DNA of 64,000 bases from an uncultured Clostridia bacterium (GCA_947628505.1 CANRAD010000002.1:62001-126000); one strand, 5' to 3'. Positions 33,564-42,505 are shown, counted from the first letter of the stretch. The notes: generated by a model from the letters alone, not told the origin. Numbers and translations: made by a program.

Positions 33564-36428
33564 TTACGCTTGGTATTTAACGGTTACTTCAGTCGATAAA
33601 TTTGAATCGAGAAGATAATTTCCGCTTTCGTCAAATACACCGCCCAAAACCTGTACCTGAACTTTATACTCCGCATTCGGAGTTGTCATGGTGAACGTAA
33701 TTGAAACTTCATCACCGCTTTCCGCATATTTATCCGTTCTTTCCAATCCGCCTATAAAGAATTTATAGCCCGTTGCGGATTCATACTTCTTTATGGTAAT
33801 TTTTAATTGATTATTACCCGGTGTTGTATCTACTTTAAAGGCATTGGCATTAGTCAATTCCTCCTGTTGCTGTACGGGTTGCGTGAGGCGGTTGACCCTT
33901 TGAGTAAACGAATAAACTTCGGAATTTACAATGTCGGCATTATTACCGATTGCTCTTATGCTTATCTCGTACTCCCCCTCGGTAGTAAATTTGGGGGTGT
34001 ATGAATTTGTATCAATTGAAGTCCAAGTTGCATCTCTGCTCAATTTGATTTCATACCCGACTGCTTGCGGCACTATATCCCAAGTATAATTTGCGCCTGA
34101 TTTAGTTACAGAAGTTATTGCAGCTAACTTTGTAAAATTAAACTCATTCGAGCGAGGCGAATCCACGGTCTGAACATTATCACCGTTTGCAACAACCGAA
34201 ACAACGTAATTCCCGGCTTCAAAATTGCTCATAGAATATGAAGTACCCGTAACCCTTACGCTTTGTTCATCGCCATTGTCTTTTCTGAAATATAACGTGT
34301 AGTCATTTGCATTTATGCTGTCAACCGACGAGGGATTCCATACAAGATTATCGCCGTTAACTTTTACGTTGGCAGGTCTGTTATACTTGCTTATCGTGCG
34401 CGTTGCGGATACATCCGAATCGATAATATCCGAACCGTTGCCGACGGCAAACACGCTAATCTGCGTACCCATTCCTTCATTTATGCTGCTTAAATATCCG
34501 AGTAAAGCAAACGAGGTTGAATCGGCATTGTATTCTTGAGTTCCGAGAATAACCCTATATGCGGTTGCATGGGGAACTTGCGCCCAAGTTAAATTGCCGC
34601 TTACTATATTGAGACTTGTGGGCGTAGCTAATTTGGTAACGGAAAGCGCATTTGAAAATCCCCCCGTAATTACTTCTTCACTGTTGCCCATAGCCTGAAC
34701 GTATATAGTATGCTCGCCTGCCGCAAGGTCGGTTATCGTATAGGACGTTGTAGTTATTTCTGTTCTGTTTCCGTCTATTGTAAGAACGTATTTGCTTGTA
34801 TGATTTACGTTATCCCACGATAACTGCCTGCCGCTGATTGCAAGATTTTGAGGCGTAGCAAGTTTTGTAACATTAAATTCAAGAGGAACGTTACTGTCAA
34901 GAACTGCACCGTTTGAAGTTACCTTGCCGCGCGCAACTATTTTAAAGTTTACGACCGATTCTTCCGTTTTGTTTGTCATTTTTGAAAGGTCAACGGAGAA
35001 CGTAGTGCCGCTTGTAACAGTAGCAATTTCCACGTCGTCGGCAAGCAACGCATAACTTTCCGCACCTACAACGGCATTAAAGGTCACGGAAACCTGATTT
35101 TGTTCCAAAGGTCTGTTTACAATATTATGATTTTTAGGCGTTGCCAATCTCTTTACGGAATACGCAGTACTGTATTTGGATTCATACACGCCTCCCGTTC
35201 CGAGAGTTGTCGCCTTGACCTCCACAAGATAGTCGCCTGCATCCGTGAATGGATAGGAATATACAAACGTATCCTCACCGACAGAAGCCGTATGCACTAC
35301 TTCCGTTCCTTTTTTAATTCTTAAAGTATATCCCGCACTGCCTGCAACTTGATTCCAACGGATCACTCCGTCACCGTAAGTTACCACGGGACTACGCAGT
35401 ATAGATAATGTTATTTCTTCCGACCAATGCGAGAAATAAAAATCACTTGAACCGAGAGGTAATATCTGAATTCTGTAACTCGACCCGCTGTAAATTTCGC
35501 TGAACTCGTTGGTAGTCAAATCCTCGTTGCGGACAATGCCGTTAATCTTGATTCTGTATCTGACTGCGTTTTGCGACGCCGACCATTTAAGCACACCGTC
35601 AACAACATTCAAACCTTCAACGGGTGCAATATAGGTGTAGGATAAAGCCTCGCTGTAAACCGAATCATATACTTTTGACGTAGCGTTACCTACCGCGTAC
35701 ACGGAAATCTGAAAATCCTGATTACCGGCTATATAGTCATAGCTGTTTGTTGAAGTTTCAAATTCCTCGTTGCCTATTTTAATGACGTAACCCGTTGCGG
35801 AATCGACTTTATCCCATCTGAAAGTTTCGCTGTCATATGTAATGTTTTGAGGCGTAGAGAGAACAGAGCCTGTTATAGTGTCGCTCCAAACCGAAAAGTA
35901 AGGAATATTTCCGTCTGTGCTTTCGGCTTGTCCTTTTAACGCCCTGACCTTAAAAGTGAAAGAGCCGCTTTCGGAAGGGTAGCTGGTTGTTTTGGCAGAA
36001 GATATCTGTCCGTTATACATAACCTCGTAACTTTCCGCCGTATCCAAAGCCGCCCAAACAAAATTACCTTGTTCTACTTTTACTTCGGTTACTTGCCCTA
36101 TATTTTCAAACCGAATAGAATATGTGGGGTTTTTATCGTCGCCCTCTTTTATTACGGCTTCTATATAGAAATCAAAATCCTCGCCCTTTGAATCATAGCG
36201 ATATGAAACTTTATCGGTAGCTTGACTTACTATTGCCTCATCGCCGTTATCGATTTTAATTTTATAGTTTTTGGCGTTTTGCACGCTATCCCATGTTATT
36301 GTTTCGCCGTTATAGGTTAAATTGGTTATACTTTTCGCACCCTCATCGTTTGAACAAGCCGCGAATATAACCGCAATACCCATAATCATCAATAAACTGA
36401 TAATTAAAACCACTAATTTTTTCTTCAT
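33564..36428 (-). CDS. Lipoprotein with about ten fibronectin-III-like repeats
   Basis: A 954-residue lipoprotein (MKKKLV, hydrophobic core, FAAC at about residue 25). The mature protein is a string of beta-sandwich repeats of about 85-95 residues of fibronectin III type, each with a W-x-x-V-x-x-A-x-x-Y signature such as ITWDSVQNAKNYKIKID, FRWDKVDSATGYVIKIG, IRWNQVAGSAGYTLRIK and LTWAQVPHATAYRVILG. No catalytic or sorting motif is seen. It lies 6 bp before the protease gene and 17 bp after the LRR lipoprotein gene in one operon. A stalk-like or binding function at the cell surface is likely. Confidence 0.88.
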   Translation of the reverse strand: MKKKLVVLIISLLMIMGIAVIFAACSNDEGAKSITNLTYNGETITWDSVQNAKNYKIKIDNGDEAIVSQATDKVSYRYDSKGEDFDFYIEAVIKEGDDKNPTYSIRFENIGQVTEVKVEQGNFVWAALDTAESYEVMYNGQISSAKTTSYPSESGSFTFKVRALKGQAESTDGNIPYFSVWSDTITGSVLSTPQNITYDSETFRWDKVDSATGYVIKIGNEEFETSTNSYDYIAGNQDFQISVYAVGNATSKVYDSVYSEALSYTYIAPVEGLNVVDGVLKWSASQNAVRYRIKINGIVRNEDLTTNEFSEIYSGSSYRIQILPLGSSDFYFSHWSEEITLSILRSPVVTYGDGVIRWNQVAGSAGYTLRIKKGTEVVHTASVGEDTFVYSYPFTDAGDYLVEVKATTLGTGGVYESKYSTAYSVKRLATPKNHNIVNRPLEQNQVSVTFNAVVGAESYALLADDVEIATVTSGTTFSVDLSKMTNKTEESVVNFKIVARGKVTSNGAVLDSNVPLEFNVTKLATPQNLAISGRQLSWDNVNHTSKYVLTIDGNRTEITTTSYTITDLAAGEHTIYVQAMGNSEEVITGGFSNALSVTKLATPTSLNIVSGNLTWAQVPHATAYRVILGTQEYNADSTSFALLGYLSSINEGMGTQISVFAVGNGSDIIDSDVSATRTISKYNRPANVKVNGDNLVWNPSSVDSINANDYTLYFRKDNGDEQSVRVTGTSYSMSNFEAGNYVVSVVANGDNVQTVDSPRSNEFNFTKLAAITSVTKSGANYTWDIVPQAVGYEIKLSRDATWTSIDTNSYTPKFTTEGEYEISIRAIGNNADIVNSEVYSFTQRVNRLTQPVQQQEELTNANAFKVDTTPGNNQLKITIKKYESATGYKFFIGGLERTDKYAESGDEVSITFTMTTPNAEYKVQVQVLGGVFDESGNYLLDSNLSTEVTVKYQA

Positions 36429-36445
36429 TTTTATCCTCCTAAAAG

Positions 36446-38560
36446 TTAAAACTTATCAGCAGTCCATATATGGTCGGAAATTTCTTTCCATTTGTCCGCC
36501 GAACGATATTGTTCGAGAACATCGGGCGTGTTCTTGATATATATACCGTAATCGGCGTTTATTCCTTCAAAAACATTATCTCCGAGAATAGGCGGCAATC
36601 CCTCTAAAATAATCGAAGAAAGTGACGAACAGTTATAAAATGCCCTATCGCCTATTTCCTCAATGTATTGTGTGAGGGTTATCTTCTCTATGGGTGAAAA
36701 CGAAAAGGCATTTGCGGAAATCTTAACAATTTTATGCGCATTCAATATTTCCGGCACAACCACTTCCGCATCCGTTCCGAAATACTGCCTTATCGCATAA
36801 CCGCCTTCAACCTCCTCAACGGCGTAATCGCCGAAAATATTGCCCAAAGAGTAGATTGATTGACTGAAATCTTTCCACTTGTTTGCTATTTGAAAATTTC
36901 TGATAACTCCGCTCGGAACATATATTGAAAAGGTTTGCGCAACTCCGTCAAATACATTATCCCCTAACGTCGGCACTTTACTTATTTCGATTATCATTGC
37001 TTTCAAGTTCAAGCAATTTGCAAAAACGCTGTCTTCAAACGATATGCTCGTCGAATTTGAATTTAATTTAACGCTTACAAGATTTCTGCAATTTTCAAAT
37101 GCTCCGTTTTCAATAGAAGAAATTTTTCCGCCGAGAGTTATGCTCTGTAATTTGGAACTGCTGAATGCATATTCCGAAATTCTTGTCGTTGAAGAATCTA
37201 TTTCATATGTTTTTCCATCTTTATTGGCAGGATACTGAATTATATATGAGGAGTTGCCGACCTTGTAATAAAGCACCCCGTTCAAAGCTGAATACCTTTC
37301 GTTTCCTGCCCCAACGGTAAATTCTTTTAGCATTGCCATGTTTCTGAAAGCACCGTCGCCTATCGAATTGACATTATCGGGAATTTCAATTTCCTCTATC
37401 AACGAACACCCGGAAAAAGCCTCCTTGCCTATGGTTGTTACGGCGTTTGGTATAATAATTGAAGACAATTTTTCGCATCCGCTGAAAATTCTTTCGGGAA
37501 GGCTTTGGACGGATAGCGGAATGTTTACTTTTTCCAAAGCATTACAGTTTTGAAAAGCACCGGAAGATATTTGCTTTATACTTTGAGGCAAAAGTACCGT
37601 TTTTAATGTCGACGACTGTACGCTTTTCAACCGCGTAACCGGTTTACCGTAATATGAATCGGGTATAACTATCTTTTCGTCATTGCCGCTGTAAGACACT
37701 TCGTATTCTCTATCGCTTGTGAATGAAATCGTTTCAAACAGTAAAATGTTATTTGTCCCTTCAGTAAACTTTGCGTATAACGCTACCGAACTATCAAAAT
37801 GTTCGGGAATTGTAAAAGGAAAACTAATCGGTGACAAATGCGTTTGGTCAAGGCACCAAGCCTCGAAACAGAAGTTATCTTTTGTGGAAACAGGTAAGCT
37901 ATTTAACACCGTTCCGATAGGATACGAAACACTTTCAACTGCGCTCCCATCAGTAACAAAATTAAACATCACCGTTTTAATTCCCCAATGAGCGTATAAG
38001 GTTGAACCGTTTTCGCCTTTGGGATAAACGGAAAAATTATATACATTTGCCGATTCCGAAAAATTACCTATTGAATCTACTATTTGATTACCGTCGGTTT
38101 CGGCTGTGTACCATCCTTGAAATGAATATCCCGTCCTCAAAGGTATAGGGAAACGGTCTGTTATCTCTTCGTCATAAACAACCGAAATTTCATCAACTTC
38201 GTTTTGCGAAGTTGCGCCGCAATATTCAAATTTTATTTTATATGTGTTTGCACTCCAATGGGCATAAACGCTTGTGGAATTATTTTCTTTCCACGTTATT
38301 CCTGCACTACTTCCGGAGGAATCGGTATATGCCGAACCACCTTCGACTTCGCTATACCACCCCCAAAACGTATATCCATCTTTTTCAAGCGCATCAAATG
38401 AATATTCGTTTCCCAATATGACAGTTTCTTCTCTTAAAAACTCATCTCCGTCAAATAACGACACTTTAACCGATTTTTGATTTGTACAAGCACAAACAGT
38501 TAAAATTACCGATACAAGAATTAAGAATATGATTATCGGAAGACATATCTTCTTTCTCAA
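36446..38560 (-). CDS. Lipoprotein with Listeria-Bacteroides (Flg_new) and LRR_5 repeats
   Basis: A 704-residue lipoprotein, first gene of the surface operon. The start is a TTG at 38560 with GGGAGGAG five bases upstream. The signal ends at VCAC (residue about 25). Residues about 30-265 hold three Listeria-Bacteroides repeats (DGYTFWGWYSEVEGGSAY, RTGYSFQGWYTAETDG, FCFEAWCLDQTH) as in InlB, and about 300-700 BspA-like LRR_5 repeats (VTTIGKEAFSGCSLIEEIEI, NSIGDGAFRNMAMLKEFTV). This domain pair is typical of adhesins of gut Clostridia. Ligand unknown. Confidence 0.9.
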   Translation of the reverse strand: MRKKICLPIIIFLILVSVILTVCACTNQKSVKVSLFDGDEFLREETVILGNEYSFDALEKDGYTFWGWYSEVEGGSAYTDSSGSSAGITWKENNSTSVYAHWSANTYKIKFEYCGATSQNEVDEISVVYDEEITDRFPIPLRTGYSFQGWYTAETDGNQIVDSIGNFSESANVYNFSVYPKGENGSTLYAHWGIKTVMFNFVTDGSAVESVSYPIGTVLNSLPVSTKDNFCFEAWCLDQTHLSPISFPFTIPEHFDSSVALYAKFTEGTNNILLFETISFTSDREYEVSYSGNDEKIVIPDSYYGKPVTRLKSVQSSTLKTVLLPQSIKQISSGAFQNCNALEKVNIPLSVQSLPERIFSGCEKLSSIIIPNAVTTIGKEAFSGCSLIEEIEIPDNVNSIGDGAFRNMAMLKEFTVGAGNERYSALNGVLYYKVGNSSYIIQYPANKDGKTYEIDSSTTRISEYAFSSSKLQSITLGGKISSIENGAFENCRNLVSVKLNSNSTSISFEDSVFANCLNLKAMIIEISKVPTLGDNVFDGVAQTFSIYVPSGVIRNFQIANKWKDFSQSIYSLGNIFGDYAVEEVEGGYAIRQYFGTDAEVVVPEILNAHKIVKISANAFSFSPIEKITLTQYIEEIGDRAFYNCSSLSSIILEGLPPILGDNVFEGINADYGIYIKNTPDVLEQYRSADKWKEISDHIWTADKF

Positions 38561-38575
38561 CTATACTCCTCCCAT

Positions 38576-38648
38576 ATGAACAAATTTTATATTTTTTGTT
38601 CATCTATTAAAACAATAGGCGAACAGAACACGAGGGTTTGTTCGCCTA
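38576..38648 (-). promoter_or_regulatory. Two inverted repeats in the leader of the surface operon
   Basis: ATGAACAAA / TTTGTTCAT (38576-38603) lies directly before the ribosome binding site, and TAGGCGAACA / TGTTCGCCTA (38616-38648) precedes it and is followed on the minus strand by TTGTTTTAATA, like a weak terminator. The first could hide the ribosome binding site or serve as an operator; the second may stop read-through from the recombinase gene. Confidence 0.5.
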
Positions 38649-38808
38649 TATGGTAAATTATGTAAATTGAGCTTTTACATTTACTTAAATTTCAACAATT
38701 TTCTTGACTATTCGCTTTTATAATGCTAAAATTTATATGTAGAGATACATCTATTGTTTTATTGTATGAACAAAATCGTGAGCCTCGGCTTGCGGTTTTT
38801 TTATTGTT

Positions 38809-39717
38809 TTACTGTAAGTTTTTGCCAAGCTTATTCATCATCGCGCACTTGCGTTCCATAAGACTGTGAACATATCTTTTCAGCGTTATCGCAGGGTCGT
38901 TGTGCCCCAAAATTTCCGATAAAGTCTTGACGTCCATTCCGCACTCTATCGCCCGCGTTGCAAATGTATGCCGCAAACTGTGAAAACCTTTATGCGGTAT
39001 GTGCAAACGGTTCAGCAGTAACTCAAAAGTCCTTTGGTATGACCTTATCGAAATCTCTGCCCCGTCACTTCCGCTTATAACGTAAATGCTTTTGCTATGC
39101 CTTTTCATTTCTCTCAAATATGGAATTACCGTTCTCGGAATTGGAATTACTCTGCGTGAACTTCTTGTCTTAGGCGTGTCTGTTGTCTTTTGATACTTAC
39201 CGTTTTCCCAACCGTCGTGGCAGGTTTTTGAGACGGTTATCAGACCTTTTACAAAGTCTATATCGCCCCATTCGAGGGCGAGCAGCTCGCCTATCCGCAA
39301 CCCCGTGTACAGACACAGTAATATGCCGTACAGCTTGGGTTTTTTCTTGCCGATTATGAATTGCTCTATTTGCCGTTGTTCGGCTGTTGAGAAGCACTCG
39401 ATTTGCTTTTCTTCGTGCTTTGGATACTGAATACTACCCGAATACTGCCTTTGCACTAATCCCATTATTTCGGCGCGTTGCAGGGAATTTTTGAGTACGG
39501 TGATTATTCCGTTGACCGTGTTTGCGGCGTATCTCTCGGTTATTTTTGCCGTGAAGTTTTGAAGAACCGAAGAAGTCAGAAGGTCCATTTCATATTCACC
39601 CAAATCTGGAATTATAAGCCGCGTTGCTATATCGCTGTATCTTTGGTATGTCCGTAATTTTTTGAGCGGCTTGACTGTTGTCATAAGCCACTCATTCAGC
39701 CATTGTTTGTATTGCAT
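38809..39717 (-). CDS. Tyrosine recombinase/integrase (paralogue of the one at 18.1 kb)
   Basis: A 302-residue recombinase, complete: Arg in YTGLRIGELLALEW near 150, HSLRHTFATRAIECG, His in LSEILGHNDPAI and Tyr in LKRYVHS. It matches the enzyme at 18.1 kb in length, in domain order and in many positions (both end CAMMNKLGK.LQ), although one is chromosomal and the other lies inside the integrated element. It is directly upstream of the surface lipoprotein operon, in the same orientation. It may be a remnant of a nested element or a recombinase that rearranges the surface operon. I found no convincing repeat pair around it. Confidence 0.92.
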   Translation of the reverse strand: MQYKQWLNEWLMTTVKPLKKLRTYQRYSDIATRLIIPDLGEYEMDLLTSSVLQNFTAKITERYAANTVNGIITVLKNSLQRAEIMGLVQRQYSGSIQYPKHEEKQIECFSTAEQRQIEQFIIGKKKPKLYGILLCLYTGLRIGELLALEWGDIDFVKGLITVSKTCHDGWENGKYQKTTDTPKTRSSRRVIPIPRTVIPYLREMKRHSKSIYVISGSDGAEISIRSYQRTFELLLNRLHIPHKGFHSLRHTFATRAIECGMDVKTLSEILGHNDPAITLKRYVHSLMERKCAMMNKLGKNLQ

Positions 39718-39745
39718 ATCTTCTCCATTAAATTTATTTGTGCAA

Positions 39746-39781
39746 AAATTATACGCCGCTCGGAAGAGCGGCGTATAATTT
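39746..39781. terminator. Strong hairpin upstream of the recombinase gene
   Basis: A perfect 16-bp stem, AAATTATACGCCGCTC (39746-39761), loop GGAA, then its complement (39766-39781); on the minus strand TTTTTGC follows. It would block read-through from the radical SAM operon into the recombinase gene. Confidence 0.8.
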
Positions 39782-39867
39782 ATATTTACTTTCTATCCTT
39801 GCTTATATTAATTTTTATTGGTGCAAAACAAATAGTTAACCTATTTACATTAGTACATTATATTAAA

Positions 39868-39895
39868 AAATAACGGATATAAATCTCCGTTATTT
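39868..39895 (-). terminator. Terminator of the radical SAM peptide operon
   Basis: AAATAACGGA (minus strand, 5' side 39886-39895) pairs with TCCGTTATTT, followed by T-rich TTTTAATATAAT, 20 bp after the radical SAM stop codon. Confidence 0.8.
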
Positions 39896-39914
39896 TTCTA
39901 TTTGCTTTATATGT

Positions 39915-41195
39915 TTAAGATTCATTAATATATCTATCTAATAAGTGCCTTATATAATATTCACTATAAAAACAAGAATCGCCCTCAGGTAAATCTTGCT
40001 TTTGTGCCGGACAACCTCCTAAACAAATAGGAAATATTTTACATTTCTTACATATTTCAAGAGGTTCATTTTTTATAAATCTCATCAAATAATCGTTGTA
40101 AAATAGACCTGTAGTTATATTTCCAATGATTTTATCTTCTTGCCCAACATGATGTTCGCATTTATATAATTCTCCATCGGGTCCTATTACTTTATTTTGC
40201 AATTTAAAAAGTCCACAAAAAGTTTTATTATATTTATATAAGCGAGGATTATATTTTCTTCCCATTAATTCGCAAATATATTTATCAAATTCAATTCTTT
40301 TATTATCAAATTCAATTTGCGATAAAAATTTTTCGCCTCTACACCCAGCATAATCAATAAGTTTGGCGAGATAAATATTAAGATTTTTATGATTACCACA
40401 AGTATCAACTAATTGCTTGGCTACTATTTTCAAATCATCATAATTATTTCCATCACAGTTAAGTCGAATCGAAACTTTAACAAAATCTAATGAATCTTTA
40501 ATGTTTTTTATTAAATTATTATATTGTTTTATTGTTGCTCGTTTCCTTTTGCAGTAAACTTCTTCTGTCCCATCTACAGTTATCTGTACTCTCTTTAAAC
40601 TGCATTCTTTAGATAAATATTCAACCTTTTCTTTATCTAAAAGAACACCATTAGTTATCATGCTTGCAGTATAATTGATGACTCGCTTGTTGATTAATGA
40701 TTTAAAGTAATCGTTAAACTTAATAATTTGAGAATAAGCAATTAACGGCTCACCCCCAAACCATCCAATATTTACCGCTTTAATATCAGTATCAATATCT
40801 TTCTTGATATATTCAGCTACTGCTTTAATTGTTTGATCACTGATTGTCTTATTAGTTCTAAATCCATTTTCAAAACAATAATCACAATTTAGATTACATG
40901 AAAGCGTTGGTGCAATTACAAATGTTCGAGATTTTGATGATTGAGACAGTATCGTTATTTGCTCATTCAATATAATTTTATTATATTCATTTAAAGCTAC
41001 TGGTTTTATTAATCCTTGATTCAATAATTCGTCAAAATAGTTACACTTGTATTTATCATCAATTTCATTTTTCAAAATTAATTCATATATTTCCTTTTCC
41101 AATTTGCATAATGCACCAGAAAACGAATTATATAAATAAACGAATCTATCAGTTTTTTTTAAAACAATATTATAGTAGGAACAATTATATTTCAT
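39915..41195 (-). CDS. Radical SAM/SPASM peptide-modifying enzyme
   Basis: A 426-residue radical S-adenosylmethionine enzyme. LSCNLNCDYCF gives the 4Fe-4S motif CxxxCxxC at Cys 100, 104 and 107; GWFGGEPLI is the SAM-binding GGE motif, and about ten further Cys between residues 300 and 415 (FCGLFKL, LYKCEHH, CKKCKIFPICLGGCPAQ) form a SPASM domain with extra clusters. Residues 1-90 are a helical N-terminal part that could bind the leader peptide. The start (ATG 41195) lies 2 bases after the stop of a Cys-rich peptide gene, so it is translationally coupled. Such enzymes usually make thioether or other crosslinks at Cys of ribosomal peptides; the linkage here is unknown. AT-rich, unlike the chromosome. 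Confidence 0.9.
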   Translation of the reverse strand: MKYNCSYYNIVLKKTDRFVYLYNSFSGALCKLEKEIYELILKNEIDDKYKCNYFDELLNQGLIKPVALNEYNKIILNEQITILSQSSKSRTFVIAPTLSCNLNCDYCFENGFRTNKTISDQTIKAVAEYIKKDIDTDIKAVNIGWFGGEPLIAYSQIIKFNDYFKSLINKRVINYTASMITNGVLLDKEKVEYLSKECSLKRVQITVDGTEEVYCKRKRATIKQYNNLIKNIKDSLDFVKVSIRLNCDGNNYDDLKIVAKQLVDTCGNHKNLNIYLAKLIDYAGCRGEKFLSQIEFDNKRIEFDKYICELMGRKYNPRLYKYNKTFCGLFKLQNKVIGPDGELYKCEHHVGQEDKIIGNITTGLFYNDYLMRFIKNEPLEICKKCKIFPICLGGCPAQKQDLPEGDSCFYSEYYIRHLLDRYINES

Positions 41196-41197
41196 AA

Positions 41198-41338
41198 CTA
41201 ATCTTGAGAACAACCCATTCCATCGCCACTGCACTCATAATCATAGTCACAGCCACAATCATCACAATCACAGGAACAGTAATCATCACAATCATTATAG
41301 CTGTTATTAAACATATTAGCCTTAATTAAAATTTCCAT
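41198..41338 (-). CDS. Cys/Asp-rich precursor peptide D (46 aa)
   Basis: A 46-residue peptide beginning MEILIKANMF, with eight Cys in the second half (CDDYCSCDCDDCGCDYDYEC and a final GCSQD). The spacing CxC and DCDC with alternating Asp is striking. It has AAAAGGAG seven bases before its ATG and ends 2 bases before the radical SAM gene. Its first residues match the start of the three other peptides of the operon (ME/K-I/V-LI-x-A/S-N), which marks a shared leader. No GG-type or other cleavage site is obvious. I infer that it is a substrate of the enzyme. Confidence 0.82.
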   Translation of the reverse strand: MEILIKANMFNNSYNDCDDYCSCDCDDCGCDYDYECSGDGMGCSQD

Positions 41339-41366
41339 TTTATTTCTCCTTTTAAATAATTTTAAA

Positions 41367-41564
41367 TTAAGCACCCATCATACAATCATCATAACGACAA
41401 TCGACATCACAAGTGCAATCATCTTTTGAACAATCCCCATCACAATAAGTTTTTGAATAATAATCTTTATCACACGAACAATAGTTATCACAATCACAAG
41501 CACAATAAATATCACAATCTGGTTCAATGGACTTTAGTAAATTTGATGCAATCAATATTTCCAT
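41367..41564 (-). CDS. Cys/Asp-rich precursor peptide C (65 aa)
   Basis: A 65-residue peptide beginning MEILIASNLLKSIEPDCD, with twelve Cys in DC, CxC and YC pairs and the C-terminus YDDCMMGA. GAGGAGG lies six bases before ATG 41564; an apparent start five codons earlier is inside this ribosome binding site. The last residues DDCM(M/I)GA are shared with peptide B, so the two are recent duplicates of different length. It lies 28 bp upstream of peptide D. Heavy Asp content suggests either metal binding or a strongly acidic modified peptide. Confidence 0.82.
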   Translation of the reverse strand: MEILIASNLLKSIEPDCDIYCACDCDNYCSCDKDYYSKTYCDGDCSKDDCTCDVDCRYDDCMMGA

Positions 41565-41588
41565 CCCTTTCCTCCTCAAAAATTGATA

Positions 41589-41726
41589 TTAAGCACCTAT
41601 CATACAATCATCCCCGTGATAATAATTAGCATCACATGAACAATCTTGACAGTCATTGCAATCATTATCGCAAGTTCCATTATTCATAAATTGAGTAAAT
41701 GGATTTGCTGAAATCAATACTTCCAT
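41589..41726 (-). CDS. Cys/Asp-rich precursor peptide B (45 aa)
   Basis: A 45-residue peptide beginning MEVLISANPFTQFMNN, with six Cys (TCDNDCNDCQDCSC and DDC) and the C-terminus HGDDCMIGA, nearly the end of peptide C. AAGGAG lies seven bases before its ATG. It starts 30 bp after the stop of the membrane protein gene and is followed 24 bp later by peptide C. Leader-like start and Cys-rich core follow the same plan as the other three peptides. Confidence 0.8.
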   Translation of the reverse strand: MEVLISANPFTQFMNNGTCDNDCNDCQDCSCDANYYHGDDCMIGA

Positions 41727-41756
41727 AATACACTCCTTAATTTAATAATAGGCTAA

Positions 41757-42356
41757 TTATTGCTGACTTGCTCTAGTTATTTCTTCCAGAGAGTAGCTTA
41801 TACTCAGTTGATTATTTAAAATGTTAAGATGTTTAGTACCTAAATATTTCCTTAATAAGTACACCTCATCTTTTCTCTGTCCATATTGGGCATCCGAGCT
41901 AATTTTATATAGAAAATGTTCTTCTGCTTCAGTTAAATAATCAATTCTGCATTCCATTTTATAAAAAATATCGTTTGCCAAAACCGTAGGAATAACAATC
42001 GGTCTATCTTCTACTATCGTGCCCACATTACAATCTATAATAAGCTTATTGTCAATTAAAACTTTAATTTGACAATTATTGATTTTGGATTTTTCTATGT
42101 TTTTAATAATCATACAAAAATTAGAATTGCTTAATATTGTTAGCCCATTATATAAATCTGTAAATATTCGAGCATTTTTGATAGCAGCTCGATCACTTAT
42201 ATTATCAGTCTTATCTAAAAACGATACTGCAGGCACTACTCTTCTGTGCTTTTTATCATAATATCTTTGAAAACCGATAGTAATTGCCAAAGTTATAATA
42301 CTTGTAATTAAAGCCATTATACTTGCAATTAAAGTAAAAAAATCATCAGTTGTCAT
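41757..42356 (-). CDS. Membrane-anchored protein of the peptide cluster, unknown function
   Basis: A 199-residue protein with one N-terminal membrane helix (residues about 8-30, FTLIASIMALITSIITLAIT) and a soluble, mainly beta-strand-like remainder of about 165 residues. I do not recognise the family. It starts 8 bases after the stop of peptide A (the stop, AGGTAAG and ATG follow each other closely) and sits between peptide genes A and B, so it is certainly part of the operon. Possible roles are immunity, export aid or anchoring of the modified peptides; there is no ABC transporter or protease next to it. AT-rich like the radical SAM gene. Confidence 0.75.
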   Translation of the reverse strand: MTTDDFFTLIASIMALITSIITLAITIGFQRYYDKKHRRVVPAVSFLDKTDNISDRAAIKNARIFTDLYNGLTILSNSNFCMIIKNIEKSKINNCQIKVLIDNKLIIDCNVGTIVEDRPIVIPTVLANDIFYKMECRIDYLTEAEEHFLYKISSDAQYGQRKDEVYLLRKYLGTKHLNILNNQLSISYSLEEITRASQQ

Positions 42357-42364
42357 TTACTTAC

Positions 42365-42505
42365 CTACACAGCATCGCTACACTCATAGCCGTTATCAAC
42401 ACAATATGCCGAACAATCATTATTGCATGTATCTGGGGATTCATACTCTTCACATATGTCTTTAGAATCAAAGTCAAAATTATTAGAATTTATTAAAATT
42501 TTCAT
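42365..42505 (-). CDS. Cys-rich precursor peptide A (46 aa)
   Basis: The first gene of the cluster, 46 residues, beginning MKILINSNNFDFDSK, with five Cys (ICEEYES, TCNNDCSAYC, YECSDAV). It is less Asp- and Cys-dense than peptides B to D, but the start follows the same M-x-I-L-I-x-x-N pattern. AAGGA lies eight bases before the ATG. About 260 bp of AT-rich sequence upstream, to the nuclease gene, should hold the promoter; I could not settle on one (a TATAAAG/TATAGC stretch at about 42,540 is a candidate). Confidence 0.72.
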   Translation of the reverse strand: MKILINSNNFDFDSKDICEEYESPDTCNNDCSAYCVDNGYECSDAV

